NCBI GenBank assembly: GCA_019636615.1
Contig: JAHBXF010000002.1
Location: forward strand, 1,180,001 to 1,244,000
Reading direction: 5' to 3'
Length of the DNA: 64,000 bases
Source: Phycisphaeraceae bacterium
GTDB lineage: Bacteria; Planctomycetota; Phycisphaerae; Phycisphaerales; UBA1924
Below, in pieces: positions 43,808 through 51,929 of this stretch. A program made the translations under genes and the position numbers. Numbering within the stretch: the first letter of the stretch is position 1; each line of letters begins with the position of its first letter. A model generated the notes under the pieces. The model saw nothing but the letters and a program-made list of their open reading frames with translations. It did no database searches and was not told the origin of the DNA.

Positions 43808-43983
43808 GTGGCGCCGATCCGGTAGGCGTAATCCACCGTGCCCAGGCCTGTCGTCGGATCGGTCGCGTTGCCGGGGTTGCCGATCGCCACCGTGGGGATG
43901 GTGACCTGGGCAGAGGCTGCCGAGACAGCAACACCCGTGACGGCCGCGAGCGCGGCAGCGCAGACGAACAACTTCGTAGACAT
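43808..43983 (-). pseudogene. N-terminal fragment of the SUMF1/PEP-CTERM protein
   Basis: The start of the interrupted gene: ATG at 43983, signal peptide MSTKLFVCAAALAAVTGVAVSAASAQ, then VTIPTVAIGNPGNATDPTTGLGTVDYAYRIGA, the usual beginning of the secreted SUMF1 domain. Translation continues five codons into the IS (TSMKT) and stops at 43792. It has its own promoter (TTGACA and TATCTT) and a purine-rich GGAAAGAGAGAG before the ATG, so the truncated 63-residue peptide is probably still expressed and exported. Confidence 0.88.
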
Positions 43984-44451
43984 GTCTTGCTCTCTCTTTC
44001 CTGGCCATGGCCGCCGTGCCGGCTGCGCCGCAGCCGAATGAAATGCGCACGAAAGCCTGATTCAAGATATCCATATTCCCTGGTTTGTCAATGAGAATTG
44101 AACGCCAGCCGGGTTCCGCAGCGCAGCGCCACACGAACCCTGTGACCAAGAGCCCGCGAGAGCCCGTTATCGGGCACGGTCAGGATCATGCTCCACCCCT
44201 GCCGCCCGATGAGATTGTGACCCATACTCGATGGCAACCCATGAAGCCACGGGAACCCGCTGAGGCCCGAGAACGTATAGAGCATCGCTGCCTTTCCGCC
44301 GGGCTGATTCCCGTCGGATGACGGAACCTTCATCCCCGCCGGGGGTCCAACCGCGGAGGTTCCGACCCGCCGATGCCCGGGGCCCACCCCGGCGTACGGT
44401 TGTGAGGTGCTGCCGCACCCGCCCTCAACCAAGGGCTGAAAGGGGCTGCCA
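43984..44451. other. Intergenic region, 468 bp
   Basis: It holds the SUMF1 promoter near 44064-44091 on the minus strand. Near the other end, TACGGT at 44395 and AAAGGGG at 44439 probably serve the TPR-protein gene. The open frames in the remainder have no signal peptide, no family motif and no good start context, so none is called. Confidence 0.6.
44064..44091 (-). promoter_or_regulatory. Promoter of the interrupted SUMF1 gene (TTGACA, 16 nt, TATCTT)
   Basis: A perfect -35 TTGACA (44086-44091) and TATCTT (44064-44069) with 16-nt spacing. The AT-rich composition stands out locally. The leader to the ATG at 43983 is about 75 nt. Confidence 0.6.
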
Positions 44452-45546
44452 GTGAAAATGGTTCCCGCACGCACACATCTCGCCCTAGCCCTGTGCATCT
44501 CTGCTGCCGCTGGCGCGGCGGGCCAGGTTCATGGCCCCCTTCCGCCGGCGCAGGGCATGCCTTCGGTGACATCACCCCAGCCACCCCGCTTCATGCACAA
44601 CCCGCGGTACGGGTTTTCTGGCATCGGCGTGACCCGTTCAAATGTTGACCTCATCTCCTCACCCATCACCGGCCGGCTTCCCGCGCCGCCGCAAGTGATC
44701 ATTCAACCCTCGCCGCGCCCGCCCGTTCTCTGCCCGCCGGTCTATCACCCCCCGGTGTGTCAGCCCGTGCCGATCTGCCCGCAGCCCCCCATCGTGGTTG
44801 TGCCGCGCCGGCCGGTGGTCGTGGTTGGTGGTTCAGGCCTGACCGTGCGGGGCAACTACCGCAACGACCGCTGGAACGTGGGCTTCAACCTTGGCGGGCA
44901 GCAGCAAGTCATCGTGCGAGACTCATCCTGGGTCGTCGGTGCGCCTGTGACCACGGCCTATGTCACCAACTCTCTGAGATCACCCCTTCGCCCCGCCGTG
45001 GGTGGCGCGGGTTCATCATCCGGCATCGACTCCGAGTGGCTTGAACGTGTGAGCACACCCGCCGCAACACCGCAGACGGCGCAGCCGGTGGAACTCTCGC
45101 AACTCTCGCACCTTGAGCAGGGCCGCACCTGGATGGCGCTCAAGCAGCCCGCCCGCGCGGCCGACGCCCTCCGCCGGCACCTCAACCAGAACGGCAACGA
45201 CGGCGAAGCCATGCAACTTCTCGCGGTGGTGCAGGCCGAGCAACGCCGGTTTGACGATGCCGCCGCGATGATGCGGGCCGCGTACAAACTCGACCCAGGC
45301 CTTGGCGCCTACCGGCTCGATCTGGTCAGCGTGAACTACTCAGACCGCGAACTGCGCGACCTTGTGAGCCGGAGTGTGATCCACGCGAACCGCGCCAACA
45401 CCGGCTCGGCGTGGCTGCTGGTGGCCACACTCATGCAGGCGCAGGGACGCGACGATCATGCCCTGCGCATGCTCGACCGCGCCAAGTCGCTCGGGCTCGA
45501 CGGTTCCGTCTACGACCAGATCGCGCCTTCGCTGCGCGACCGCTGA
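44452..45546 (+). CDS. Exported TPR-containing protein with proline-rich N-terminal region
   Basis: 364 residues. A signal peptide (ending AAGAAGQ) is followed by a Pro/Val/Cys-rich stretch (PPVLCPPVYHPPVCQPVPICPQPP). Then comes a small beta segment (GLTVRGNYRNDRWNVGFNLGG) and, from about residue 218, at least three TPR-like helix pairs (LEQGRTWMALKQPARAADALRRHL, AMQLLAVVQAEQRRFDDAAAMM, SAWLLVATLMQAQGRDDHALRML). Translation probably begins at GTG 44452, 6-7 nt after AAAGGGG; ATG 44458 is an alternative. Role unknown; TPR arrays bind proteins, here in the periplasm. It converges with the amidohydrolase gene with a 5-nt gap. Confidence 0.8.
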   Translation: MKMVPARTHLALALCISAAAGAAGQVHGPLPPAQGMPSVTSPQPPRFMHNPRYGFSGIGVTRSNVDLISSPITGRLPAPPQVIIQPSPRPPVLCPPVYHPPVCQPVPICPQPPIVVVPRRPVVVVGGSGLTVRGNYRNDRWNVGFNLGGQQQVIVRDSSWVVGAPVTTAYVTNSLRSPLRPAVGGAGSSSGIDSEWLERVSTPAATPQTAQPVELSQLSHLEQGRTWMALKQPARAADALRRHLNQNGNDGEAMQLLAVVQAEQRRFDDAAAMMRAAYKLDPGLGAYRLDLVSVNYSDRELRDLVSRSVIHANRANTGSAWLLVATLMQAQGRDDHALRMLDRAKSLGLDGSVYDQIAPSLRDR

Positions 45547-45551
45547 TCGCA

Positions 45552-46703
45552 TCACACCCTCAAACCCACATCGCCCGCCCAGCGCGTTGCGTGCCGGCTG
45601 TAAAAGCCGCTTAACTCGTCCGCGGGCATCGCCAGCCCGCGCAGCAAAGGCGCTGTGAGCGTGCCGTCGCTGGTGTTCAATATCCCGGGATTGACCATCG
45701 CCAGATCGGGGTCGGCGATCGGAGACTCACCCGCGTAGTCCGTCTCGAACATCATGCGAAGCGCCTGGTAGCGGCTGGCGTAGAGATCGAACGCCGCCCG
45801 GGGGCTGTCGGCCAGGTCGGCCATCGGATGGGCCGTCGCGCCCTCTTTGGGGCGCAGGTGTTCATCGGTCGTGACGATGTCCGAGCCGAAGAGAATCCGC
45901 CCGCGCCACCGCTCGAAGAACCGCAGCACACGCTCTCGAGGATGCTTGCTCAACTCACGCACCACCCATTTGGTCGCGGAAGAATCGAGCGAGAGGTTCG
46001 GGTGCCGGCCGAGCAGGCCGTCGAGAAAGTCCAGGTTCTCTGGCCACCCGCCCATGTGCGCCGCGACCCACGGCACGCCGCGGAACCGTTCGAGCATGAC
46101 CTCGAACCCGCGGTAGTGGTCTACCTTGCGCCCGAAGACCGAGGCATCGGCGTAGCGTGTGGCAAACCAGGTGTCCGGGTCTGCCACGTGCACCATCACG
46201 CCCATGCCCAGCGACGCCGCGAGTTCGACCTGTCGCAGGCGCCACGGGCTGTCGAGCTGTACAAGATCCGTGCCCTCGGTGCCGGGGAACATTTCCCACA
46301 ACCTCGGCGCGTTCCAGATCTTCATCATCCGGCTGCCGAACTCGCGATGAAAGACCCTGATATCGTCCAGGAAGCCCTGCCGGAAGGCGTGCGCTTTGTC
46401 CTCGGCCCTGAAGTTCACAAACGCGATGAACTCCACCATGTCTCCCACCGCATCCCGAACCGCCGCGGCCTCGGGCAGCCTCACCATGGTCAAGGCTTTG
46501 TGAACACCATAGAGCCCGGCCACCTCACGCCAGATCACGCTCGCTTCTTTTCCGTTCACGTGCGTGTGAAAATCAACAATGGGCGTTGGTGCGGGGCCCA
46601 GCGCCGCGGCCTCGCGCCGATAATCTAGCCGGAATCGGTTGGCCGCGCTGGCGGGGAAGGGGGACGCACCCCGGGTGATGAAGTCAAACGGATTCGTCGG
46701 CAT
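45552..46703 (-). CDS. Amidohydrolase-family (TIM-barrel metal-dependent) protein
   Basis: 383 residues. The N-terminal metal site is VDFHTHVNG, further ligand regions are VMVHVADPD and [19 protein letters not shown], and the catalytic Asp lies in [13 protein letters not shown]. This is the amidohydrolase-2 pattern, which includes decarboxylases such as ACMSD as well as hydrolases, so the substrate is open. The ATG at 46703 overlaps the start codon of the divergent glycosyltransferase; TACAGT lies 7 nt upstream, inside the glycosyltransferase coding region. Confidence 0.87.
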   Translation of the reverse strand: MPTNPFDFITRGASPFPASAANRFRLDYRREAAALGPAPTPIVDFHTHVNGKEASVIWREVAGLYGVHKALTMVRLPEAAAVRDAVGDMVEFIAFVNFRAEDKAHAFRQGFLDDIRVFHREFGSRMMKIWNAPRLWEMFPGTEGTDLVQLDSPWRLRQVELAASLGMGVMVHVADPDTWFATRYADASVFGRKVDHYRGFEVMLERFRGVPWVAAHMGGWPENLDFLDGLLGRHPNLSLDSSATKWVVRELSKHPRERVLRFFERWRGRILFGSDIVTTDEHLRPKEGATAHPMADLADSPRAAFDLYASRYQALRMMFETDYAGESPIADPDLAMVNPGILNTSDGTLTAPLLRGLAMPADELSGFYSRHATRWAGDVGLRV

Positions 46704-47895
46704 GAACCACACTGTACAACCCCTCACGCCGCCCGATCCCACCGTGGCCCATGGTTTGCCCCATCCGCCCCGGGCTCGAATCGCCCTGGCGCACGACTGG
46801 CTCTGCGGCCTGCGCGGCGGAGAGCACGTGCTCGACGCGATCGCACGCACGCTCTCGCCGGATCACGACCTTGCCGCACTGCTGGTCATGTTCGATGACG
46901 GCCGCCCGCTCACGCCGGCGATCGATGCCTTGCCCAAAATCGTCTCGCGGCTGGGCCGACTTCCGGGTGCCTCCACCGCCCTCCGCAGACACCTGCTCCC
47001 CCTGTATCCCGCCGCGGTCGCGTCGCTGAGTTCCCGCCTCGAAGACATGCACCGTCGCACCCCGCTGCACCTGGTGATCTCCACCAGTTCGGCGGCGATC
47101 AAAGGCCTCAAGGCCCCGCGCGGCGTGCCGCACCTGTGCTACATCCATGCCCCCGCTCGCTACATCTGGTCTCGGCGAGAGGAATACGCCCGCGCCGGGA
47201 TCATCACGCGGGCAGGGCTGGCTCTGACGGCGCCCTGGTTCACATCGTGGGACCGCGCCTCGGCTTCTCGCGTTGACCTCTTCCTGGCAAACTCCACGCA
47301 CACGGCACGACAGGTTCAACGGTGCTATGGGCGAGAGGCAACGGTGCTCTTCCCGCCCGTGCGCACCGGGTTTTTCACGCCCGACCCCGCCACGCCCAGA
47401 GAAAACTTCTGGCTTGTGGTGAGCGCGCTCGAGCCCTACAAGCGCGTAGACCTGGCCATCGAAGCCTCTCGCCTCGCTGGCGTGCCGCTGGTCATCGCGG
47501 GGACGGGCTCGCAGGAAGCACTGCTGCGCGCCAACTCGCACCACGACGTGACCTTCCTCGGCCGGGTGAGCGACACAACCCTGCGGTCGCTGTACCGGAG
47601 TGCCAGGGCGCTTCTCTTCCCGCAGGTTGAAGATTTCGGCATTGTCGCTGTTGAGGCCCAGGCCTGCGGGTGCCCTGTCGCGGCCTTCGGCGAAGGTGGC
47701 TCGCTCGATTCGGTTCTTGACGGGGTGACAGGCCGCCTGTTCAACGAAATCACGCCTGGCTCGCTGGCCAGCGCAGCGGACCGATGCCCGCTGCCTGATG
47801 CGCCGGCCATCCGTGAGAACGCCGCTCGCTTTGCCGAGTCGGCCTTTGCACGCGGGCTGCGCGATGCGGTGGCGCGGCTCATCCGCGCCGGGTGA
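46702..47895 (+). CDS. Glycosyltransferase family 4 (WbaZ-like)
   Basis: About 397 residues, GT-B fold. The N-terminal acceptor half shows [23 protein letters not shown] and [17 protein letters not shown]. The donor half shows [42 protein letters not shown] and the E-x7-E-like [21 protein letters not shown]. The CYIHAP.RY.W segment is typical of mannosyltransferases in surface polysaccharide synthesis, so a mannosyl transfer role is likely but unproven. Start at 46702 ([10 protein letters not shown]) is the nearest; ATG 46678 with a purine-rich tract (GGGAAGGGGGA) about 11-20 nt upstream is also possible. Confidence 0.88.
   Translation: MNHTVQPLTPPDPTVAHGLPHPPRARIALAHDWLCGLRGGEHVLDAIARTLSPDHDLAALLVMFDDGRPLTPAIDALPKIVSRLGRLPGASTALRRHLLPLYPAAVASLSSRLEDMHRRTPLHLVISTSSAAIKGLKAPRGVPHLCYIHAPARYIWSRREEYARAGIITRAGLALTAPWFTSWDRASASRVDLFLANSTHTARQVQRCYGREATVLFPPVRTGFFTPDPATPRENFWLVVSALEPYKRVDLAIEASRLAGVPLVIAGTGSQEALLRANSHHDVTFLGRVSDTTLRSLYRSARALLFPQVEDFGIVAVEAQACGCPVAAFGEGGSLDSVLDGVTGRLFNEITPGSLASAADRCPLPDAPAIRENAARFAESAFARGLRDAVARLIRAG
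46711..46716 (-). promoter_or_regulatory. Putative -10 element (TACAGT) of the amidohydrolase gene
   Basis: TACAGT on the minus strand lies 7 nt before the ATG at 46703, within codons 4-5 of the opposite glycosyltransferase gene. Confidence 0.45.
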
Positions 47896-47917
47896 GGGTC
47901 TCGCCGGGTTGTGCTTC

Positions 47918-48364
47918 CTACCTCTGAAGCACGCGGGCGCCAACAACCTTGCCGATGAAGAGTTCGTGGTCGGCCTCGAGGTCGAGGTGTCTGAAGACTT
48001 CGCAATCGATCACGAGTTCTGAACGAGCGAGCACCGGCGAGCGTGTCACAAGCCGTTCCACGACCATGCTGTCGAAGGGGTCCCCCTCGCCGCGCCTGGA
48101 TGAGGGAGAAAACTTCTTCATCGCCAGCAGGTCGTCGCGACGGACAGCGCAGATGGCGAACTGTCTGCTGTCCCGGATGAGGGGCGAGACCATTTGACCG
48201 GTGGGAATCGACACGGCGACCATCGGCGGGGCGAGGGAAATGGGCTGCACCGAAAGGGCCATGAGCCCGCCTCGTCTGTGTTCATGCTGCGTGCAGACGA
48301 CATAGTGCCCGGCTTGGAGCAGGGTGAGCGCACGGAGTACCTGATCCTCGCCTGTTTGGGCCAT
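47918..48364 (-). CDS. Flavin reductase-like domain protein
   Basis: 148 residues. Family features: LTLLQAGHYVVCTQHEHRRGGLMALSVQPISLAPPMVAVSIP (flavin-binding split barrel), IRDSRQFAICAV and the C-terminal DHELFIGKVVGARVL, matching the GD/DHxxFIGxV pattern of flavin reductases. It would bind FMN and either reduce it with NAD(P)H or act as a flavoprotein electron carrier. It converges with the glycosyltransferase with a 22-nt gap and stands at the border of the mraZ regulatory region. Confidence 0.88.
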   Translation of the reverse strand: MAQTGEDQVLRALTLLQAGHYVVCTQHEHRRGGLMALSVQPISLAPPMVAVSIPTGQMVSPLIRDSRQFAICAVRRDDLLAMKKFSPSSRRGEGDPFDSMVVERLVTRSPVLARSELVIDCEVFRHLDLEADHELFIGKVVGARVLQR

Positions 48365-48555
48365 GATCGCGGCGAGTCATCGCCGGGTGTGGCGTGATGT
48401 TGCAGGTTCTCGGCCCAGAATGCCCAGTTTCACGCCGGCTTGACAGAGGCATGAGCGACGCTGTGACGCATGATCGGATTCAGTTCGCACAACGAACATC
48501 CATCACGCTGAAAACACAACCCAAACAAGGCAAAAAACAGAGAAATTCCGACTGC

Positions 48556-48592
48556 GAAGTGTCGGAAAGTGTTGCAAAGTGTCGAAGAGTGT
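48556..48592 (+). promoter_or_regulatory. MraZ operator: four heptamer repeats at exact 10-bp spacing
   Basis: GAAGTGT (48556), AAAGTGT (48566), AAAGTGT (48576) and AGAGTGT (48586) are separated by 3-nt spacers. AAAGTG-type direct repeats with 3-nt spacers are the MraZ-binding pattern described in Mollicutes; one helical turn per repeat fits the ring-shaped MraZ oligomer. The repeats overlap the -35 element of the mraZ promoter, so autorepression is inferred. Confidence 0.8.
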
Positions 48593-48600
48593 GTTAGAGT
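48572..48600 (+). promoter_or_regulatory. Promoter of mraZ (TTGCAA, 17 nt, TAGAGT)
   Basis: TTGCAA at 48572 and TAGAGT at 48595 are 17 nt apart. The -35 overlaps the third MraZ repeat. An A-rich tract (about 48510-48546) just upstream could act as an UP element. The leader to mraZ is about 110 nt. Confidence 0.6.
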
Positions 48601-48718
48601 ACAGGGGTCTGAGGTGCAGGGTCACTCGGGCCGGGCTTTGGTGGAACAAAGGAGTTGTCGCGGGGGCCATGGACGGCCCATCTTTTCGGGATATGGTCGG
48701 CAGGCAAGGCAGTGACGC

Positions 48719-49183
48719 ATGATCTTCACTGGGGAAGTCGAACTCAACATCGACCCCAAACAACGCCTGGCCGTTCCAGCCAAGATCCGCGCCAGACTCG
48801 ACCCGGCCAAGGATGGAACAGCGTGGTATTGCGTGCCATGGGGCAGCAAGAGGTTGATGCTCTACACAGAGCGTCGATTCGAAGAACTGGCGGAAGCGAG
48901 AGAAAAAGCAACGCTCACTCCGGATGAAGACGAGGCGATGGTGGCTTCGAGTTTCTACGGGATGTGCGAACGGCTGGAGATGGATTCGGCGGGCAGGATT
49001 GTCATCCCCAGGTCTCACCAGGAGTTGGCGGGTCTCTCCACGAACGTTGTGCTGGTCGGCGCGGGCAAGTATCTGGTGATCTGGGACAGGGAAACCTGGA
49101 ACAGCGGCAAGGCGGAGCGCAACCGCAATCTTCCGGCCGCGATGAAGCAACTTCAAGACCAAGGCAAGGCGGCCAACGGTTGA
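48719..49183 (+). CDS. mraZ: Transcriptional regulator MraZ
   Basis: 154 residues with two SpoVT/AbrB-like MraZ repeats: MIFTGEVELNIDPKQRLAVPAKIRARL with SKRLMLYTERRFEEL, and the second MCERLEMDSAGRIVIPRSHQEL with VVLVGAGKYLVIWDRETW. It is a DNA-binding repressor of the division and cell-wall (dcw) cluster in other bacteria. Here it is alone: no rsmH, ftsL or ftsI follows, and murE-murF-mraY are about 32 kb away in the window. Repeats upstream suggest that it regulates itself. Confidence 0.95.
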   Translation: MIFTGEVELNIDPKQRLAVPAKIRARLDPAKDGTAWYCVPWGSKRLMLYTERRFEELAEAREKATLTPDEDEAMVASSFYGMCERLEMDSAGRIVIPRSHQELAGLSTNVVLVGAGKYLVIWDRETWNSGKAERNRNLPAAMKQLQDQGKAANG

Positions 49184-49259
49184 AGTGTAGTTCCTCGGGT
49201 GCGGGCAGGGACGCCCACACCGGGATTGACGGTACGACAGAGTGTGTACCGCTGGCAGA

Positions 49260-49288
49260 TCGGTTCGGTCGTTCGTGAACCGAACCGA
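49260..49288 (+). repeat. Perfect 10-bp inverted repeat, 9-nt loop
   Basis: TCGGTTCGGT and ACCGAACCGA face each other. There is no T-run, so it is not a terminator; it could be a dimeric protein-binding site or an RNA hairpin. Confidence 0.6.
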
Positions 49289-49454
49289 AACTCCAGGATC
49301 CACGCACAGGACGCGTGGTTCGGGTTGGCGGATGGCGACCTGCCCCGATGTTGCATGGATGCGACACTCAGGCGGGTTCGAGCCTCGGACGCGCGGCAGC
49401 CCCGCGCCTCACGACGCGATGCCGCCAACACGAAGACCTGGGGCAGGCAACCGT

Positions 49455-49486
49455 GCTCGCCGGAATCAAACCCGGCGGGCGCTTTT
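49455..49486 (+). terminator. Rho-independent terminator downstream of mraZ
   Basis: A nine-pair stem (GCTCGCCGG / CCGGCGGGC, one wobble) is followed by GCTTTT. Confidence 0.7.
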
Positions 49487-49554
49487 CATCACAGGCCACC
49501 ACCCGGCGGCGGGGGCCATCCACCACCACCTTCCTACACCCCTGCTGCCACGCT

Positions 49555-49587
49555 CCGCCCGGCCACACTCCGGGCGGTGTCTTTTTT
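49555..49587 (+). terminator. Second rho-independent terminator downstream of mraZ
   Basis: A perfect 8-bp stem CCGCCCGG / CCGGGCGG is followed by TGTC and six T. It is oriented for plus-strand transcripts. Confidence 0.8.
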
Positions 49588-49673
49588 GAATGACGTGTGA
49601 CGGCACGCAGCGCGGGCCCTTGGCGTGCGGGCCCACGCCCCTCGCGGGCACAGGCGGCAGCACGCTGTGTGAT

Positions 49674-51089
49674 TCAACCCGCCTGAGCGTGCTGTTCAAG
49701 GGCCGACTCGTACACCCCGACCACCCGATCGGCCACGCTCTCCCACGAGAGGTTGCCGATCTGAGCCGCGCCGTGGTCGCGCATGGTCTGGGCCAGCGGC
49801 GGGTATCGCAGCACGGCGATGATCTTGTTGGCCATGTCGTCGGTGTCCCAGAAGTCAACCTTGAGAACGTGCTGAAGCACCTCGCTCGCGCCGCTCGTTC
49901 GGCTGATGATGGCGGGGACGTTGTGCGACACGGCCTCGAGGGCCGAGATGCCGAAGGGCTCGCTGACGCTTGGCATCACGTAGCAGTCGGCCATGCGGTA
50001 CATGCGGTCCACGGCCTCGCCCGAGAGAAAGCCCGTGAAGTGAACCCTGTCGCCGATGCCCAGGCGCGAGGCCATCTCCATCATCCGCAGGGCCATGTCG
50101 CCGCTGCCGGCCAGAACAAACTTGACATCCGGCACGACATCGAGCACACGCCGCGCCGCCGTGATGAAGTACTCGGGGCCCTTCTGCATGGTGATGCGCC
50201 CCAGGAAGAGCACGATGCGGTCCTGGCGGGCGGCGTCGCCGGGTGTGCCGCCGGTGCTGGAGGGCGGCGAAGGGGCTTCGACGCCGTTGTAGACCACTTC
50301 GATCTTGTTGGGCGGCACGCCGTACCGTCGCACGCAGATGGACTTGGTGAGTTGGCTCACCGCCAGCACTCGGTCGGCCGCCTGCATGCCCGCACGTTCG
50401 ACCTCGACGATGCGACCGTTGGCCTGCTGCCCGGCGCGGTCGAACTCGGTCGAGTGCACCTGCACGATGAGGGGCTTGCGCGCGATCTGCGCGAGCATCA
50501 TCCCGGCGGGGAATGTCAGCCAGTCGTGCGCGTGGATCACGTCGTAGCGCAGCCGGCGCGTCATCGAGACGACCAGTCGCGCGTACCGCTCCGCGTCGGC
50601 GACAAGATCAAACCCGTACTGCATCGAACCGTGGCCGGGGTCTCCCGGGGCCCGCTGCCCGGGTGAGTGCGGCGGTAGACCCGTGCTCACCCCACCGCCA
50701 CCGTGGCGCGCGGCCGCGGCAGGCGCGCCGAGCGCCGGGGCGTGGTCTGCGGGCATGGCGTCGGGGTATGGGCTGGAGAACGACGCGGGAACGCTGTGGA
50801 AAGTAGCACGGCTGAACGAGGCCGCCACCTCGTTGTGAACTTCGCGGTGCGAGGGCTCCTCCGCGCGATTCTCGGGCACAAACGTCTCCCCTTCTTGTGT
50901 CGCGCTGCGCAGCGAACCAGGTGACAGCACATGCAGGTGCGGCGGGCCACCGCCCCGAAGCGGGCGCGGCAGGATAAAGATGACCTCGTGCCCTTGTTCG
51001 TCGAGCGCCTTGGTCAGCCCGTAACAGGCCACGCCAAGACCGCCCGTGATGTACGGAGGGAACTCCCAGCCCAGCATCAAAATCCGCAT
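49674..51089 (-). CDS. Glycosyltransferase family 4 with a low-complexity insertion
   Basis: About 471 residues, GT-B fold. The start MRILMLGWEFPPYITGGLGVACYGL is like glycogen/starch synthase-type GT4 enzymes. Later come YDVIHAHDWLTFPAG, VHSTEFDRAG, VYNGVEAP, VLFLGRITMQKGPEYFI and the nucleotide-sugar motif SEPFGISALEAV (E-x7-E). Between about residues 55 and 135 there is a Ser/Pro/Ala/His-rich low-complexity stretch absent from usual enzymes. The ATG at 51089 has GGGGGTAAG upstream. It probably makes an alpha-glucan or a glycolipid; the acceptor is unknown. The next gene upstream (51145-51630) is 55 nt away and may be cotranscribed. Confidence 0.88.
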   Translation of the reverse strand: MRILMLGWEFPPYITGGLGVACYGLTKALDEQGHEVIFILPRPLRGGGPPHLHVLSPGSLRSATQEGETFVPENRAEEPSHREVHNEVAASFSRATFHSVPASFSSPYPDAMPADHAPALGAPAAAARHGGGGVSTGLPPHSPGQRAPGDPGHGSMQYGFDLVADAERYARLVVSMTRRLRYDVIHAHDWLTFPAGMMLAQIARKPLIVQVHSTEFDRAGQQANGRIVEVERAGMQAADRVLAVSQLTKSICVRRYGVPPNKIEVVYNGVEAPSPPSSTGGTPGDAARQDRIVLFLGRITMQKGPEYFITAARRVLDVVPDVKFVLAGSGDMALRMMEMASRLGIGDRVHFTGFLSGEAVDRMYRMADCYVMPSVSEPFGISALEAVSHNVPAIISRTSGASEVLQHVLKVDFWDTDDMANKIIAVLRYPPLAQTMRDHGAAQIGNLSWESVADRVVGVYESALEQHAQAG

Positions 51090-51144
51090 CTTACCCCCAT
51101 TCATGCACGGGCTGATTTCGCCGCCCATAGTCTGCTGCGCCGCG

Positions 51145-51630
51145 TCAGTCTTCTGCCTCGGTCATCTCTCCCAGCGCCCGGAAACACGCCTCGTATGCCA
51201 GCAGCCACGTGGCGGCCTTCTCGGCGGCTCCGGTGTCGTCGGGCCTGAGCCCAAGGCACGAACGGAACGTGAAGAGTTTGTCCTCTGAACGAAAGTGCTC
51301 GCAGGGGGGGCGGGGCGGATTGGTTTCACCCAACTCGATCAACTCTTCGGCGATGAGGTCTTCGAGATCATCCCCGGTGTGCAGCAGGTCGGCCTCGATC
51401 GAGTGGCTCAGCCAGCGATCAGCCATCACCAGCGACACCCACAGCACGCCATCCTCGGGTTCAACGCGGTAGTGTGCCGGAGCCGCGGAGCCCTTCGCTG
51501 CGGCTTCGACGCGCTGCCCTGATACCGTGACTTCGCCAAAGACCCCGGCCTGACGCACCTTGGCCGCCACCGTGTGGAGCAGTGCATCGAGACCCGTAGA
51601 TGGCTTGGTAGAATGTGACGCATCAACCAT
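51145..51630 (-). CDS. Conserved hypothetical protein
   Basis: 161 residues, soluble and acidic. An alpha/beta pattern is visible (VFGEVTVSGQRVEAAAK, GVLWVSLVMADRWLSHSIEADLL, DDLEDLIAEELIEL) and a conserved-looking CEHFRSEDKLFTFRS with two Cys (positions near 117 and 128). The C-terminal helix is EKAATWLLAYEACFRALGEM. The ATG at 51630 is preceded by GGAGAGAGGT, a good ribosome binding site. YbjN/secretion-chaperone-like folds have a similar look, but this is only an impression. Confidence 0.7.
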   Translation of the reverse strand: MVDASHSTKPSTGLDALLHTVAAKVRQAGVFGEVTVSGQRVEAAAKGSAAPAHYRVEPEDGVLWVSLVMADRWLSHSIEADLLHTGDDLEDLIAEELIELGETNPPRPPCEHFRSEDKLFTFRSCLGLRPDDTGAAEKAATWLLAYEACFRALGEMTEAED

Positions 51631-51757
51631 CGGATACCTCTCTCCGTATACAAACGTATTCCGAACCGATAGCGCGGCCGGGGCTCTTGCTCCGAGAATC
51701 TTCAAGGGTAGGGCAATCCGATGCGCACCCCGGGATGAAGATTGACCGGATGGTGCG

Positions 51758-51763
51758 TATATT
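51758..51763 (+). promoter_or_regulatory. Putative -10 element (TATATT) of the tRNA-Leu gene
   Basis: TATATT lies about 35 nt upstream of the mature tRNA. No convincing -35 is at the expected distance (TTGACC at 51742 is only 10 nt away). Confidence 0.35.
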
Positions 51764-51797
51764 TGTCCCCGCCCCGCAGGTTTGGGGGCGTGACAGA

Positions 51798-51881
51798 GCC
51801 CAGGTGGCGAAATTGGCAGACGCACTACCTTGAGGTGGTAGCGCCCGCAAGGGCATGGAGGTTCAAGTCCTCTCCTGGGCA
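51798..51881 (+). tRNA. tRNA-Leu (anticodon GAG)
   Basis: 84 nt. Acceptor stem GCCCAGG / CCTGGGC with discriminator A. The anticodon arm is CTACC-TTGAGGT-GGTAG, giving anticodon GAG (reads CUC and CUU). There is a long class II variable arm (GCCC GCAA GGGC), and the T loop is TTCAAGT. The 3' CCA is not encoded and must be added after transcription. A strong terminator follows at 51930. Confidence 0.95.
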
Positions 51882-51929
51882 TTCTCTCGCAATATCCTGC
51901 GAACAAAGCAGTTACGGCAGCAGTCCGAC

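Larger units (their letters stand above)
49184..49673. other. Intergenic region after mraZ, 490 bp
   Basis: It contains a 10-bp hairpin at 49260 and two plus-strand terminators at 49455 and 49555. Three overlapping plus-strand open frames of 92-133 codons exist between 49199 and 49600, but they run through both terminators and have no recognisable domain, so no gene is called. A short RNA ending at either terminator is possible. Confidence 0.55.

Noticed and set aside
44088..44498. A 136-codon minus-strand open frame upstream of the SUMF1 gene
   Set aside because: It overlaps the SUMF1 promoter and the TPR gene start, and has no signal peptide or domain.
49360..49400. A T-loop-like GGTTCGAGCC that suggested a tRNA
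   Set aside because: The flanking T stem mispairs and no anticodon arm or acceptor stem can be built around it.
49199..49600. Plus-strand open frames of 92-133 codons after mraZ
   Set aside because: They pass through two terminators and are of low complexity; no ribosome binding site is convincing.
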